The notes under the pieces are model-generated. The model searched no databases and was not told the origin of the DNA. It saw only the letters and a list, made by a program, of their open reading frames with translations. Source: Setophaga petechia (Eukaryota; Chordata; Aves; Passeriformes; Parulidae). Taken from it: a stretch of DNA of 64,000 bases. Position numbers and translations under genes: made by a program. Positions 10,891 to 23,915 of this stretch are shown here, in pieces; within the stretch, counting starts at the first letter, position 1; each line of letters starts with the position of its first letter. The stretch lies in the NCBI GenBank assembly GCA_024362935.1, contig JANCRA010000009.1, forward strand, positions 19,041,572-19,105,571. Reading direction: 5' to 3'.

Positions 10891-13781
10891 TCTTGCCCAT
10901 TTGTAGGCTGATGCAGGTGTAAATAATGTTATTATCAGGAAAAATGCCCCACAGGTTTTGTTATAAAAGACAAATATATTTTAAAATTCTAGATTTTTTT
11001 CAATATACTGTGTTTTGAAAAGTGTTAACTGTTCAGTAAACATTTTATGCACTGAGAACACCGTGTCTGTATTTTTGTGGGAGAAGGTAAACATGCATAG
11101 GAAACACACAGAAGGAGAGGCAGGTTAAGATGGAGAATAATGCTCTTCAGTGCAGGTTAAAAAATGACCCACAAACAAACAAGAGAAGTTAGTTTTCTCA
11201 GAGAGAATAGTTAAGTGATGAACAGAAAAACATTAAACTGCAATTAGCTAAAGCATTGCCCCTTTCCCTGCTCATTATTTCTGTTTTCTTCACTCGCAAG
11301 CTCTTTAAGAGGAAACTGATATAATTGCAACTGCTGTTTGTTATTATTTCAGTTTTACAAAATAAAATTTTATAGAGTATCTCCCAGCAGTAGGATAGTT
11401 TCAGGCTATTGGCAGATTACTCATATGTGATAAGAAACCATTTAGTAATGATCTTCTCTTCAGCTAAACATAGCATATACACTTTGTACACTGTGTCTGT
11501 GAACAGGGTGTGGAGCAGAGAAAAATTGTTTAATATTCCAAGTTTCCTTGCCAACTTAAAATTACAGTGATTATGAACACATACTTACTTAAGCAGAAAT
11601 AAATATTTCTGGTCATTAAAATAGCAGAAAAGGGGGGAGACCACAAGCAGGATTTGATGCATATGGAAACTCAATTCAATTGGAAGAAACATCTATTACG
11701 CTATAAAAAGAAGGGTAAGAAATCAAGACATGGCTAAAGAATATCTAAGTCTGGTTATTCTATCTAAACATTATGTGTATGATACATGTATATAGATTAC
11801 ACATATGTGTCAGTGGAAAACACACACAAAAAGTTTGAGCAGCATAATATATTTTTCCTCAAACATGACCCTTTTTTCAACGAAGAGAAACCTTTAACAA
11901 ACATTTGATATGCAATTCTTACATATTTCCTTTCCAAAGTAATCCTATATTCTGGTCATCTGTGTGTAGCAGGAATATTCTGTAGTTCTTTATCCTGAAC
12001 TGGAAAGCAGTCTCACTTTTTATTTCCAATTTATTTTTAAAAAAACCACCGTTGAACAGGCTATAAAGGACAGTGACATAAATTATTTTAGGTTAAATGG
12101 GTACTAAATATTACAACCCTTACGAGTGAGATAATAAATATGTATGCAGCGCTGTGAGCATTTTAGAGATGAAAACAATGGTACATAAGTACCCTTCAGA
12201 GGAAGGTGAAGGATCTACAAAAGACATGCTGTTAAAGGTAGGTTTTCTTCCTGAAAAAAGACAGAAACTTTTGAATTTTCAGACCCATTTTTGGTATGTA
12301 TTTCATTTTGATTGTAAACAAAGAAGCCTGATTGATATGAGTATAATTTAACCCATTAAAAACACACAAACTGCACTCAGACTTATTTATGTCTCTTACC
12401 TGAAAAAAATAATAGTGAGTGCTCCATTGTAATAGTTCTGATACAAATTGTATATTATGTTTTCACAGGAAACCTGCTAAGAGAGACAGGACTAAAACTA
12501 CAGCCTATTCTCCCTCTAGCTACTTCTTTCAATGTATTTAATATTTCTGATTGCAGTAGAAATTTCAGATTAGAATTCCCACAGAGTGACCGGTGCAATT
12601 ACGTTTTTTATGTTTATTTCCAAGCTGTGCTTTGAAAAAGGTTGTGAGTAGGACTCATTAGAATTGAATGTTTGAATTCCTAAGTATTTTAGGCGAGAAA
12701 TCTTCAGCCTGCTATTTCAGGTTTCACTTAAAAAAATGGTATCTCTGCCCCATGTATGACACTCTGTGAAATGAAGTGTGACACTTCAGTTTTTTTGTTA
12801 CCTCTAGAAGTTCAGAAAGTTAATGACTGGTGCATATTCATGAATTCAGGATGAGGGATGCAAGGCAGGGATGTTACATCAGTGCACCACATTTTCCCTT
12901 AAAAACTGTCACTGAATCAACACCCTGACTTTATATCCATGAACATCATTTGGCTAAAACTTCCAGTGTCTCAGTGTAATAACAAAAGACAGCATAAGTT
13001 TTAGCTACTGATAGTTGGAAGAGACCTGTTGGAACTGCCCAGGGATCAGGTTATTAATCTCTTTTCTCTGGCACTTTAGAATTGGAGGAATTACGTTTTG
13101 ACTTCTGTGCTACTGAATTGATCTGCCAATCATATTCCATGTCAAATGTTTATGAATTAAGGATGAGTGACTGTAAGACTATAGGGTTCACCCTCTGTAA
13201 AAATTACTGTTCACATCTAAAGCAGGCATACAGTATCAACTGAGGACTAACAGAAGCTGGCTATATAGAAAATGACTTCTTGAAAGCAGGAGGTGTTTCC
13301 TTCCTGCTGCAATTGGATGCATTATCACTCTTCAGTATTCAGCAGTGTTGCGATAACGTCTAGAAAGTTTTCCTTAACCATAGAGCACACACAACCACTT
13401 CAACTAATTTTTAACTTTAATATGGGATTTTTTGAGGGCCTGACTGGAAAACAGTTCCAGTGACTTGAGAGTTGCAGAAGGCTTTAGAGGAGGTTTTTGT
13501 ATAGCAGTGTAAGTAGCTGCAGTGCTTCCTGGATTCTTCATTTGTGAGTTAAGAATAAGAATTATATTATGCAGTTTTTAGAAATGTGTCTAATTTTGAA
13601 ATCCAAGTTCAACTTCTCTTCTGTGGTACTGTGTATTAATTCCCAATTAATGAAAACTCCAGTGAAGCTTGTTATGGTAAGTGTAAATCAGTGAAAAGGG
13701 TTGAAAGTTGGTAACAGTAGGCCAGGCAATCAGTGTGTAGCTAGAACTATTAGGAGCTGTAAGGAACTATAATTTAATTAC

Positions 13782-13795
13782 AAAAAAAAAAAAAA
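13782..13795. repeat. Poly-A tract, 14 A
   Basis: A short homopolymer within the first intron, with no recognisable element attached. Confidence 0.85.
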
Positions 13796-14404
13796 TTAGT
13801 CTTACTAATGGTAAACTGTCAGTCATCTGCAAAAACAGCTTTAATATTCAGAAGAGAATATATTTCACTTTTTTAAAGAGGCAGCATAAGGTATTCCAGT
13901 CTTAAACAATTGAAGGCAAAATATCTTTTCCTGCATATGTATCTAGGAAGAATATAAAAATCGAATATACTACTACTAATGCATCTTAAAAGTCACATTA
14001 CAAAGTCAAAAACTCAGAATCCAGTTTATCACATGGTAGAGATTTCCTCTGGAGTTTTATTGCTGTATATCATCATCTGAAAGTCTATCAAATAGATCTG
14101 AGTGCAGCAATTTTTAGACACTTTCAGTGGTGCCTGCCTTTTCTTTTAATCCTATTGGCATTGCATATTTCTGGAGTAGGTTGCTCCCTGGTGTGCACAG
14201 TTTCATGATCTACCCCAGCAATACTTTGGAGCAAGCTATGAGCAGTACTTTGTATTTCTAGTCCAATTGCTACTTCTCAGCTGAGACAAGAGAAATTCCC
14301 TTCTTCCCTGTGTGCATCTGATCCACTCAAGGGCCCAGCCTGAAATTCTGAAATGTGATGTATCACTCTCATTGCAGTCTCTATTTTAATGTCCTCATAT
14401 ACCC

Positions 14405-15137
14405 TTGTGAAGTTCAGCTAGGCCAAGTGAAGTTTCTGCATCTGCGTCAGGGCAATCTCCAGTGTTTGTACAGACTGGTGGATGAATGGATTGAGACCAT
14501 TCCTCTGAAGGAGGATTTGGGAATATTGGTAGATTAAAACTTAGACATGAGCCAGCAATGTGTACTTGCAGCCAAAGACAGCCAACCATACTCTGGGATA
14601 TATCAAAAGAAAATGTGGCCAGCAGGTCAAGGCAGGTGATTCCTGCTCTGCTCTGGTGAGACCACACCTGCAGTGCTGCATCCAGCTCTGGTGCTGGATG
14701 TCTTGGAGCGAGTCCAGAGGAGGGCCACAAAAATGACCAGAGCACCTCTCCTGTGAAGACAGGCTGAGAGAGTTGTGTTGTTCCACCTAGAAAGGAAAAG
14801 ATCTTGTTGTGACCCTTGATGTATAAGTGGGGCTTATATGAAAGATGGAGAGAAACATTTTACCAAGGCCTAATGTTACAGGAAAACAGTCATTGGTTGT
14901 GAACTAAAAGTGATGGTATTTGATATAAGGAAGAAATTCTTCACAATGAAGGTGTTGAGACACTGAAATGGGCCCAGAGGAGCTGTGGATGCCCCATCCC
15001 TGGAAGTGTTCAAGGCCAGGTTGGATGGGGCTCTGAGCAACCTAGTCTAGTGGAAGGAGTCTCTGTCCATGGCAGGGGAGTTGAAACTAGATAATCTTGA
15101 AGTATCCCAACCAAAACCATTTAATGATTTTATGACT
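14405..15137 (+). repeat. CR1 LINE fragment, + strand, near-3' end
   Basis: The sequence follows the sense CR1 order: AAGTTCAGCTAGGCCAAGTG, then CATGAGCCAGCAATGTG, GTGGCCAGCAGGTCAAGG, TGCTCTGGTGAGACCACACC, CCAGAGGAGGGCCACAAAAA, CATCCCTGGAAGTGTTCAAG and GGCCAGGTTGGATGGGGCTC, with a degenerate tail near 15130. It is a 5'-truncated copy with a broken reading frame. Open frames at 14355-14537 (+) and 14395-14786 (-) are CR1-derived. CR1 is the dominant LINE family of birds and also occurs in turtles and crocodilians. Confidence 0.93.
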
Positions 15138-17524
15138 CCATACAAGTGGACCAAATGCAAATGCCATGGACAATCTGAATTACAAGAACTCCTGTAACTT
15201 TTGGAAGATTTGTCAAATCTGGTTTTGAAGAAGGATGGAACCAAGGTTAAAGTTTCGTGGAGGTACTCATAATGAAAATTTCAGCTTAAATGCTTAGTTG
15301 AGAAAGAGCCTAGAAGTGACTGAAAACAGGGTTACAGAATGATAAATCATTAGACAGACCTGTCAGTACTCATCACATCCAGTTTAAACTACCAGGTCAG
15401 TCTAAGCAGTCGTAGTCCTTCCACTGCTTCTCCAGTATTGCTGTCTCCATGAAAATCCATAGGGACAAGCAATTTAAAAGTAATGGCATTATTACAGTTT
15501 TTATTTTTGTATAAAGATGAATATGAGGCAGCTTCAGTCCCATTTTTCTAGTAGTACAGTACATTCAGTGTGTGGAATTTAGCTGTTAAATTACAGCTAT
15601 GGAAATTTCCAAGGGGGAAGAAGCTAACAAAATAAGTAGCTTTGTCTGAACACTGCAGGAACAGCATATGATCCCACATCTATGCAACCAACTTTAGTGG
15701 AAAAGCAATTCTGAAATTGGGACATTCAACAAGGAGCAGAATTTGTATTTAATTTTTGTATTTGACATCACAGACTCAGCTCTTTCTGTAGTAAGCCCTT
15801 TGAGTCTATTCCTACTGATGTTTATTCATGATTTCAAGGAATGACAATGGATTTCTGCTAATGCTTCCTTTCAATTTAGAGTAATTTTAAACATCTATTT
15901 CTTCCAGACTGTCTTTTTAACTTCTGATACTTCTCACTGTGCTTGTTTCTCTTTTTGCCCAGTTTCTACATTTTTCACCAGCCGTGGATATATTCTTGCC
16001 CACCCATTTATCTTTGGAAAAACAAACTCCTAAACTGCAGGGCATTGGTAGTGTCTGCTGCTTGTGGACAGACATCCTGAAATATGGCAAACAGGCAGAG
16101 AGCAGTATTGATTGCCCCTACGTGTTTTGTTCTATATACAAGTACTATTAGGAGCTTTCAAATGTATTGAAGGAGCTCTAATGATTGTTTCAGCTCAGGA
16201 GAAACCTTCAGCTTCTTATCTATATTTACATCCTTCTGCACAATCAGCCAGAAGGGTTACGGTGGCAAACTTCACAATGGACTTGCAGAAGATTAAGTTT
16301 GGTGGTGGGAAGTATTTGCTCAACCTGTTCTAAGTTCATGCTCTGGGTACATTTACATGTGATGCTTACTATTTCAGGTACTATTTGTATTGAGATACTA
16401 TTTCCAGTTTATCAAGACTGGAAATTAATCTGAGAAGATCCAGGCCTACTACTTAGTAGATTCTCTGCAGAGAGATGAATCAGCTATATTTATTCTCTGA
16501 ATAACTCCTTTCTCAGGCTTGCTTTCTTCTCACCCTAGTCTTTGCTGAAGCATTTTCTGGCATTCCTGTAGTGTTGTGTGCAGAATGAAAACCAGATTAG
16601 TTATGTCACAAAAACTAAACTAATCCTTGAGGTCTGCTTGGGCTTATGTTAATGGATTTTGTGTGAGAATGTTACAGATGTGTGAGCAAACAGACTGCAA
16701 AACACAATGCTGTAAATAAAGCTGTAGGCCTAGAGGGCTGCAGTGTTTCTCAGGGTGCCTTTATCCAGAGCCAGAGGGCTTCTACAATTAATTTTGCTCC
16801 CACTTCCTCCTGGGGACCAGCTCTTTTTAAAGCAAATCAGGATAAGAGAGTGTAAGGTCTGCCTGAAGAGACCAGAGATGTCTGTCTGCTGAACTTCATG
16901 GCTGCAGGTAGGGAATGCAGAGCACGACATCCTGCATGGTAGAGAGAGACATCAATTCTTATTTGAAAATAAGGGACAAAGGTGCAGGCAAAAGTCTGTA
17001 GCAATAGCATCTATTTGTAAATTATACCAGGAAGAGCTACCCGTTAATGAGAAGTTAGTCTTCACTCTTTTTATGGTGATGTTTTGCTTTTTCTAATTCT
17101 CTTCCTGATATAATTTTCTAGCATATCAAATACTAATTGCGAATTATAATTACATGGCGCTACTCTTACCCAACAGCAAACTCAGCCAGGATAGTATGAA
17201 GTGAAGCTGCAAGTGAATTCTCATTTAGGAAAATGCAATTTTCTGTGTTACTGCTGTGGGAGAATGTTGTCATATCTCAGCTGATGCCGTAAACTGTTCT
17301 AGGCAATCTTCTTTGGTTATTAGGTGATAAACCACTGTGCTGTTGCTTGTCGAGTTTTCACTGTACCTGTTTGCAGACTCAAGTAATTATGCTCTTTTGT
17401 CTAATTGCTTATTTATGGGTGTTTTGCTCACATGTTTTAAGCAATGCTATTTGATTGCAGCCCTAATGGCAGGGTTCCCCTCTCATTATCACACCATAAC
17501 TCTGGGTTTTTATGATTGCTGCAG

Positions 17525-17668
17525 GTGGAAACAATAGGTGATGCGTACTGCGTTGCAGCAGGGCTCCATAAGAAAAGCCTTAGTCATGCCAAAGCCATTG
17601 CCCTGATGGCACTGAAGATGATGGAGCTTTCAGAAGAGGTTCTTACTCCAGATGGAAGCCCGATTAAG
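17525..17668 (+). CDS. GUCY1A2: GUCY1A2 exon: second metal-binding aspartate
   Basis: This 144 bp exon (48 codons, phase 0 at both ends) runs from [15 protein letters not shown] to [12 protein letters not shown] in the alpha-2 cyclase domain. Asp in GDAYC (bases 17540-17542) is the second of the two metal-binding aspartates that the alpha subunit supplies to the shared active site; the first is in the exon ending at 357. The acceptor is TGCAG at 17524 and the donor is GTAACC at 17669. Upstream of the acceptor the frame is closed by TGA at 17513-17515, and downstream read-through stops at TAG 17696-17698, which fixes the limits. The segment [17 protein letters not shown] matches alpha-2 as recalled. 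Nothing in the exon looks broken. Confidence 0.96.
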
Positions 17669-19811
17669 GTAACCCCTTTGCTCTTTACTCTCAGCTAGTC
17701 AGTGATACACAGACCTGCTTCATTTCATTGTGTTATGTGCCAGAGTTTACACTTGCATCACTATGTCTGCAGCTCTGATGGGCCACAGGCCCCTTCTCCA
17801 AATTGGTGTAGACCTGCATAAAAGAAGAATTTGTGGACTGCCTGCTCTTTCTCACTTAATGTGCTTCCTTCCCATGCCATGCCATTTCCATTCCCTACTT
17901 TGGTACAGCGGGGGAAAAAACAGATGTCCTTTTGTAACATTTTCAAGTTCTTCTGCTGTTTTGCTTCTTCTGGTCCTATACCAACATATTAAAAAGAATA
18001 CCATTCTGAAGAAATATGTTGGACTGTGCATCTTGAAGAAAATTCTGGTAAAGCTACATGTGAACATTCATTTAACACAAAATAAACCTTAAAGACTGAA
18101 GATACCAGAAGACATAGCATTTTCAGTTTTGATATAAAACTATTTCAAACAGATGTTAATTTAATCCTATTAAAATATATTTTTGATTGATTTTATTTGC
18201 TTTTCCAATAATTAAAGGCAGTTATATGTGCCAACTACACTGGTATGTGCTGGGAGAGCTGTCTTCCACAGCCTCTTCATATTTTCATTTCCTTTTGAGT
18301 CATTGCTTCAATTGTAGGGAACTTTTGAAGGTGTATGTTTTACTCTAAGACTCACTTTTTGTGACTGTTTTCATTACCACACATTATTTTTCAGAAAATT
18401 CCTTTTATTTTCACTGTCTGCATAAGAAAACCTGTAAAAAAAGGACATAAAGACATTGTAGAGGAAATATGTAGAGAATAAAATGCTGGGAATAACCAAA
18501 TATTTTCAAAAAGTGCTATTAAACCTCCTTTATAATTCAGAAGAAGAAAGTTCATCATACTTAACTGAAAATAGAGGTAGTGAGAAGCTCATCATAATTT
18601 TCTTAATTGTTCTGTCTTCAGTTTTAGCTGTAATAGATTTCAGGGCAGGAGGAATGATGATGTTGTAGAATGTTGTTACCTTTGTACCTAACCTGGAAGC
18701 TGTGCTTAAAATAAAGCTTATCTTTCATAGAGGCATACTCTGATTTGTTTTAAAATTTTTTTAAGGTTAGGGTTCCTCTCATGTGGCTATCTTTACCCTG
18801 TAAACTACTGCAATAAGGACTTCTGGAGAAGTCTACTTTAGTTTGTCCTAGTTTAGATGTCTACTCTAGGACAAGATGAATCACTCCCTAAAAATGTGTG
18901 CTTTTTTAGTTGTCTTTAAGGGAGATCTGTGTACTTAACCTAAATGTGGATGTCGATGCTGTGAGCTTCTACACTCTGTCACATGAGTCCTCCTACAAGC
19001 AGCAAGGAATGCATAATTTTTCCTAGTGGCTATGTCAATGATCATCCTAATCATAAACATACTCATAATTTCTAAATTCAGTTGGCATGACTTTAGCCTT
19101 CCAGACAATGTTAAATTGGCTAGAGTGATCCCTATTTTTGTTAGTCAGCAGTTTTTCACTTTAAGAAAAACATGAAGGGGCCCATTTTGTCACAGATTCC
19201 CATGAGCAAATGTTCCCTGTGCATTAAAATGTCTTAAAGCAGCATCAGGGGAAGTTCAGAATGGATATAAGGGAGATGTGGTCAAGCACTCGAATGAGGT
19301 TCTCAGGAAAGTCATCATGGCCCCAAGCCCATATATGTTTAAGTGCTTGGACAGCTCTTAAATACATGACTTAACTTTTAGGTTGCTCTGTGTGAAGGTT
19401 TATGGAATATATGTATTTTCTAAATTACTTTGATGAATGTATTTTGTTATCATCTCAAGGCTGAATTCACCAGAATGCAAGGATTTACTTTTTGTGGTTC
19501 TTGAAATGTTCATCCCTGTGATAGCAGTAAATATCTTATTAAGTGACACTTCAAGTCTCAAAAAGTTAAGATGAAAAAGTAAATGAAAAAAATTTAAAAG
19601 TACCATATCATGTAAACAGGAATTTAGGATTAGATTTTCACCTATCAAGTGCATTAGTAGATGATGAAATGAGGCTTGTTATCTGGGTACATTGTTATCA
19701 TATGAAGGTGTTCATTGTAGTGATCACAAAAAAAACTTCTTTGTACAACCATTTAGACTTTACAAAAAATCTGCCCCTTAGAGAAATGCTAGTGTAGGCA
19801 GTGAGCAGTGA

Positions 19812-20368
19812 TGTGTTGGAACCCTGGATGCTGAGAATTTTAAACTTTCTGTGTTGAAAGGCACAGACTTGCAAGAGAGCACTGCATTTGACCTGAGGCT
19901 GTGGAGAAGGCTTCCAAAATTGATTAATAGCACTGGGATTATGGGTGTGTAGTTGGTTAGAAGTGTGTAATATCACAGAGTGGAAAACTTAAGACTTTGG
20001 GGTTTTAGAATATAGTAATAAATATGAAGCAAGATGGAGGTTTTAGGGAGGAGGCAGGTTGTTCTTTACCTTCTTCTTCCTTCTTCTTCATGGGTTTGGG
20101 TGATGTTTTGTAATTGGACAGAAAAGTCCTCATTGTGGGCTTCGAGGGATCAGTTAGTGTGTTAAAAGGGCAAATAATCCAGGTGTCATTTCTTTATTGG
20201 ATAGTTTAGTATTAAAAGACCTTGTAACAAGAGATAGCCACTTTGTGCCTTGATAATGAAAGGCTGCAGAACTCATGGTTGCGAGGCTGTTTCACTGATA
20301 AGAAATAATAAACACCTGAGTCCAAACATGAACTACTGCCTCAAGTGCCTTCAATCTTGACCCCAACA
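19812..20368 (+). mobile_element. Probable solo LTR of an endogenous retrovirus
   Basis: The stretch begins TGTGTTGGAACCCTGGATGC and ends GACCCCAACA, giving TG...CA ends. It carries the landmarks of an LTR in order: a GA-rich segment (AAGCAAGATGGAGGTTTTAG), a CT-rich segment (CCTTCTTCTTCCTTCTTC), TAATTGGACAGAAAAGTCC, a TATA-like TATTAAAA at 20210-20217, CTTGTAACAAGAGATAGCCA, and an AATAAA at 20307-20312. This order resembles class III (ERVL-like) LTRs of songbirds as I remember them. No gag, pol or env frame lies on either side, so it appears to be a solo LTR. I could not find a convincing target-site duplication, and the ends may be off by several bases. Short open frames across it are not genes. 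Confidence 0.6.
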
Positions 20369-21324
20369 GAGGTAGAAAAAGCAAGCAGAGAACCCACATG
20401 ATAGACCTCAGGATGGTGGCCAGGTGTACGAAGCAGGTCTGGTTTGTATCCAGATGATGCTCCCTGCTCTGAGTCAGAGCTCATAGCATGCTGGTGAGAG
20501 CACTGTGATGTGCAGCTCACACCTACTCAGGCATTTGGCACTTCCAACAGAGCCAGAGGCAGCACAAATGCATGAGCAGGATGGGGACTGTGTGGCAGCA
20601 CTCCTTAAACCTGTGTGAGCAGTCTGGGACTTGAAGGGTAATGAGAAACTGTTATTTTGCAGAATGAGAGAGTGAGCTGTATTATAGCAGAACACACAAA
20701 TCCTATCATCAGTGTTGTAACACAGTCTGCCCTCTTAGAAAGAAATATTTGTAACAGAAAATGGGCTGATCATTCCCCTGTGAGTGATGGAGGAGGCTTC
20801 ACGTCCCTGTGTGATTTTTTAAAACTCAGTTCTACTAGAAGTAAAATCACGTTACTTTAGAATGAGCTAAGGCCTTAGTACAAAGGAGAGACTTTTGCTT
20901 CAGATACTGCATATAGAATTTGATATATATTTTTATCCTTTCAGCATAAAATTTTATTTTGGAAGCCCTCTTTTGATTTATATTTTGTACAACTATTTAT
21001 ATGTAGTGCTTTATGACTTTAGTCTGAAAATATTGATTTAAAATTGCCTCCTACATTTAAGTGACTGTTGCTTGAGTATAGAATGTGCTTAGTACTTTAC
21101 TACATTTTTTAAGATAAAATGGAATTACATTAATTTTAATAGCTAGAGATAATACTGTAAGAGGAATTCTCCAGAGCATTGACCTTCAGTGAAAGGTTGC
21201 AGTGCAGGTATAGAATTCCTAGAGAATATTGTTACTTGGATAACTTTTTACCGTGCTTCAAAACTTACCTGATTAATGAATGTGTGGTGTATATCCCAAA
21301 GAAAGAGAAAGATCTCCTTTTCAG

Positions 21325-21340
21325 TTTTTTTTTTTTTTTT
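21325..21340. repeat. Poly-T tract, 16 T
   Basis: A homopolymer in the second intron. No attached element is recognised. Confidence 0.85.
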
Positions 21341-23889
21341 CCAAAAGGGCTGCTGTGACAGAACATACCTAGTTTTCACTAATGAGATTTCCTGAGAGAA
21401 AATTATCTGCTTATTATTGTGGTGTATGAAGGTTTATGTAATAGGGTCATGAAGAGATAAGAACTGGGAACTCAGAGGAAAAGTAAACTATTTACATGAA
21501 GCTGCTGAAATTAACTACAATTATTTAGATTAATTGTTTGCAGGTGTCCTTGTCTAAAGCATAATGGTTGAGCCATACCACAGCAATTCAAAACACATTG
21601 CAAGATGTTTTGCTACAGCGAAAAGTTTCATCTATATTTGAAATTATTTATGTTACCATAACATGAGAATTAGACCTGTAAATACTGTAATCCCAAGCCA
21701 AAGCAAATACATGCCCCTACCTTTTTTTTTTGCTCATTTTCTTATGACTAGTTTGTGAAATACTCTAAACTGAGTAGTGCAGAACATTTCTAGCTGATAG
21801 CTTCAATGTGATTTATTTATTCTCAGGTGAGGTAGATGGGACCTTGCATTTGCATGGCACATAATCTGGTACTCAGCTCAGTTGTTTCTTTATTATCACT
21901 TGAAGCTTCTAACCTTCAGATGTGCCAAAGCTATTTTATTATTGGGTTTGTAGGCTGCACTCAAACAGTGTAGGCATTAACATCATCTAATTTCCCACAC
22001 TGACAGTGTGAACAGGTATGGCTAAAATTGTTACTGTAGCTCCCTCTTAAATGAAGAGAGTAAATTTAGTCTGTATTCATCTGAAATGCTAGCAATGTCT
22101 AATTTATAATGAAATATATTAATTAATATTTTTCAGGTAAGTCCTACCTCAGGAGTGAACAGGTTAATGAGCTCTCAGGATGGATGTTCCCACTGAAAGG
22201 AGCTGAACTGAAACGGAGGTTCAGAACTTTGATCTGTCACAGCTTTTCCATTTCAATTTTAGATGTTATCCAGACTTTCTATGCTTCAGCTTTTCATATA
22301 TAGGAGACAGACAAAGCTGTACGGGTAGAACCATTAGTTTAGCATGTCTAAGATGTATGACCTTACAGCTATGCAGCTGCATTAGTTTTGGTTTATGTTG
22401 TCTATTTTAATACCTGTGATCATGGTGACTGAAACAATGAAAGCCTGAGTTTGATTAACCTCTAATCTCTGCTTGCCAAGTGGTAAATTTTAACTAGCAT
22501 GAACTCTGACTTCTGAGTAAGGGCACAGAAGAGACAAAAGGGTTCTGTAGATTGTAATGGCTTATGGCCACAGTGAGAGACACACTTTCCTAAATAATAT
22601 GGAGATGGGCAATGAATTTTAGAGTGCATACCATCTTCTGCTGGTTCATTAAGTATTTCCCTTTGTATTTCAGTGATATGCACTTGGGACCACGTAGGAA
22701 GTGCCAACATTTGTTTGTATAAATGGGATTTCTATTTTTTAAGTGAAGGGGCCGTTCCCAAAAACACTGAGAGAGAGCAGCAGGTATTGTCTATGTTATC
22801 CTTCTCAGTGTTCCTTCCTTGCTTATTATTCAGGTTGTGGTGGGCTGGTTTTATAACAATTCAGTGGTTCTATCCAAAAGTACATCTTTACGAAATAAGC
22901 AGCAAAAGGTTGTCTGGTTTGTTTTAAGTTGTGAAGGGCTGACTGCTGATGCAGGCATTCTTATCAGCCCTGTGTGAAAAGCTGCTGCGTTCCTGCAATG
23001 CTCCTTGCTCCATCTGTGGTCTCCTAGCAACTTCGCCTTGTACCTAATGTCTACATCAGTCTCTGGAAAGTATAGAATATCCTACTTCAGCCTGCAGAAC
23101 TGGAAATTAGAAATATCCTTGTGTTAAAAGGGAAAAAAAAAATCAGAAACCGTTCCACAAAAGAAACCTTTGCAATAAGAGACTTTCAAGAGCTTCTAGT
23201 TTCACAGGTTTACCAGCATTAGAGTGTCATGACAGTTTTGGGGGCCATTCAGAGCTGCACATCAGGGAAGCTTGGTACCTTTTCCTTACAGCATTCTTGG
23301 GAGATGGTGAGACAAAGTCAGCCCTGGTGATGATTCCTGGGACGTGGGAGAGTTCATGATTGCACTTCCTCAGTTTGGCCCAGTGCCTTTGGAAATGTAA
23401 AATGAGAGGAGCTGATTGAAACATATTTCCCCAGGAATGTGGGAAATGGCAAGTTTTGTTAGACTACTCTAAGGGAAAATTCACTTTCCTCAGCCCTACA
23501 GTAATTTTCACTCATCTGTTTCCTTTTGTGTGAGTTTAGTAATGATCTTTAAAAATCTCAAATTGCACCCATTATTTGCAACTTCTTTTCGTTTGAAGTG
23601 CCTTTGTCAAATACAGTTGTATTTTATACCCACTGTAAGACAGTGTTACTGCATGTGTTGCAGTAACAAGGCAAAGTGGGGTTTATAATGAGAACCAGGT
23701 CTGAAAAATTAGACTGGCACTTAGTCTGCTGAAGAGGGAAGGTTCCCAAAGGGTTGTTCATTCTTTCAGACGGCAAACATTTCAGTTCTTAGGTAAAGTC
23801 TGCTGTAGGTGCTAAAGGTAGATTTTCAAAGCTACAAGCACTTGATTCTGCACAACATAAGGATCCACCTGCTCAGGCAGAGGCATCAT

Positions 23890-23915
23890 ATTGGGATTGG
23901 CAATTGGGATTGGCA
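23890..23915. repeat. 13 bp tandem duplication
   Basis: ATTGGGATTGGCA is repeated exactly, head to tail, at 23890-23902 and 23903-23915. The copies are identical, which suggests a recent slippage event or assembly-neutral microduplication. The copy number is likely to vary between individuals. Confidence 0.85.

Larger units (their letters stand above)
358..17524 (+). other. GUCY1A2: GUCY1A2 intron, about 17.2 kb
   Basis: This is a phase-0 intron with a GT donor at 358 and an AG acceptor at 17523-17524, preceded by a short T-rich stretch and GCTGCAG. It is AT-rich. It contains a possible ancient LINE relic (2430-3045), a 20 bp perfect palindrome (3476-3495), a 29-T tract (5394-5422), a - strand CR1 fragment (10440-10890) and a + strand CR1 fragment (14405-15137). 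I see no gene in the remaining stretches 600-2400, 3500-5390, 5430-10430, 10900-14400 and 15140-17500. Open frames there are short, have no recognisable protein motif, and most begin with TTG, CTG or GTG rather than ATG. Confidence 0.93.

Noticed and set aside
13005..13055. GATAGTTGGAAGAGACCTGTTGGAACT, resembling an antisense CR1 end
   Set aside because: It is too short and diverged, and the expected following words are absent.
17432..17524. A 31-residue in-frame extension upstream of the second exon, like the mammalian alpha-2 insertion variant
   Set aside because: An in-frame TGA at 17513-17515 lies only 9 bases before the acceptor, so a simple upstream acceptor cannot give such an insert here. 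The other two acceptors are also closed upstream in frame (TGA 48151-48153; TAA 59038-59040, leaving too little room). A separate cassette exon elsewhere is not excluded.
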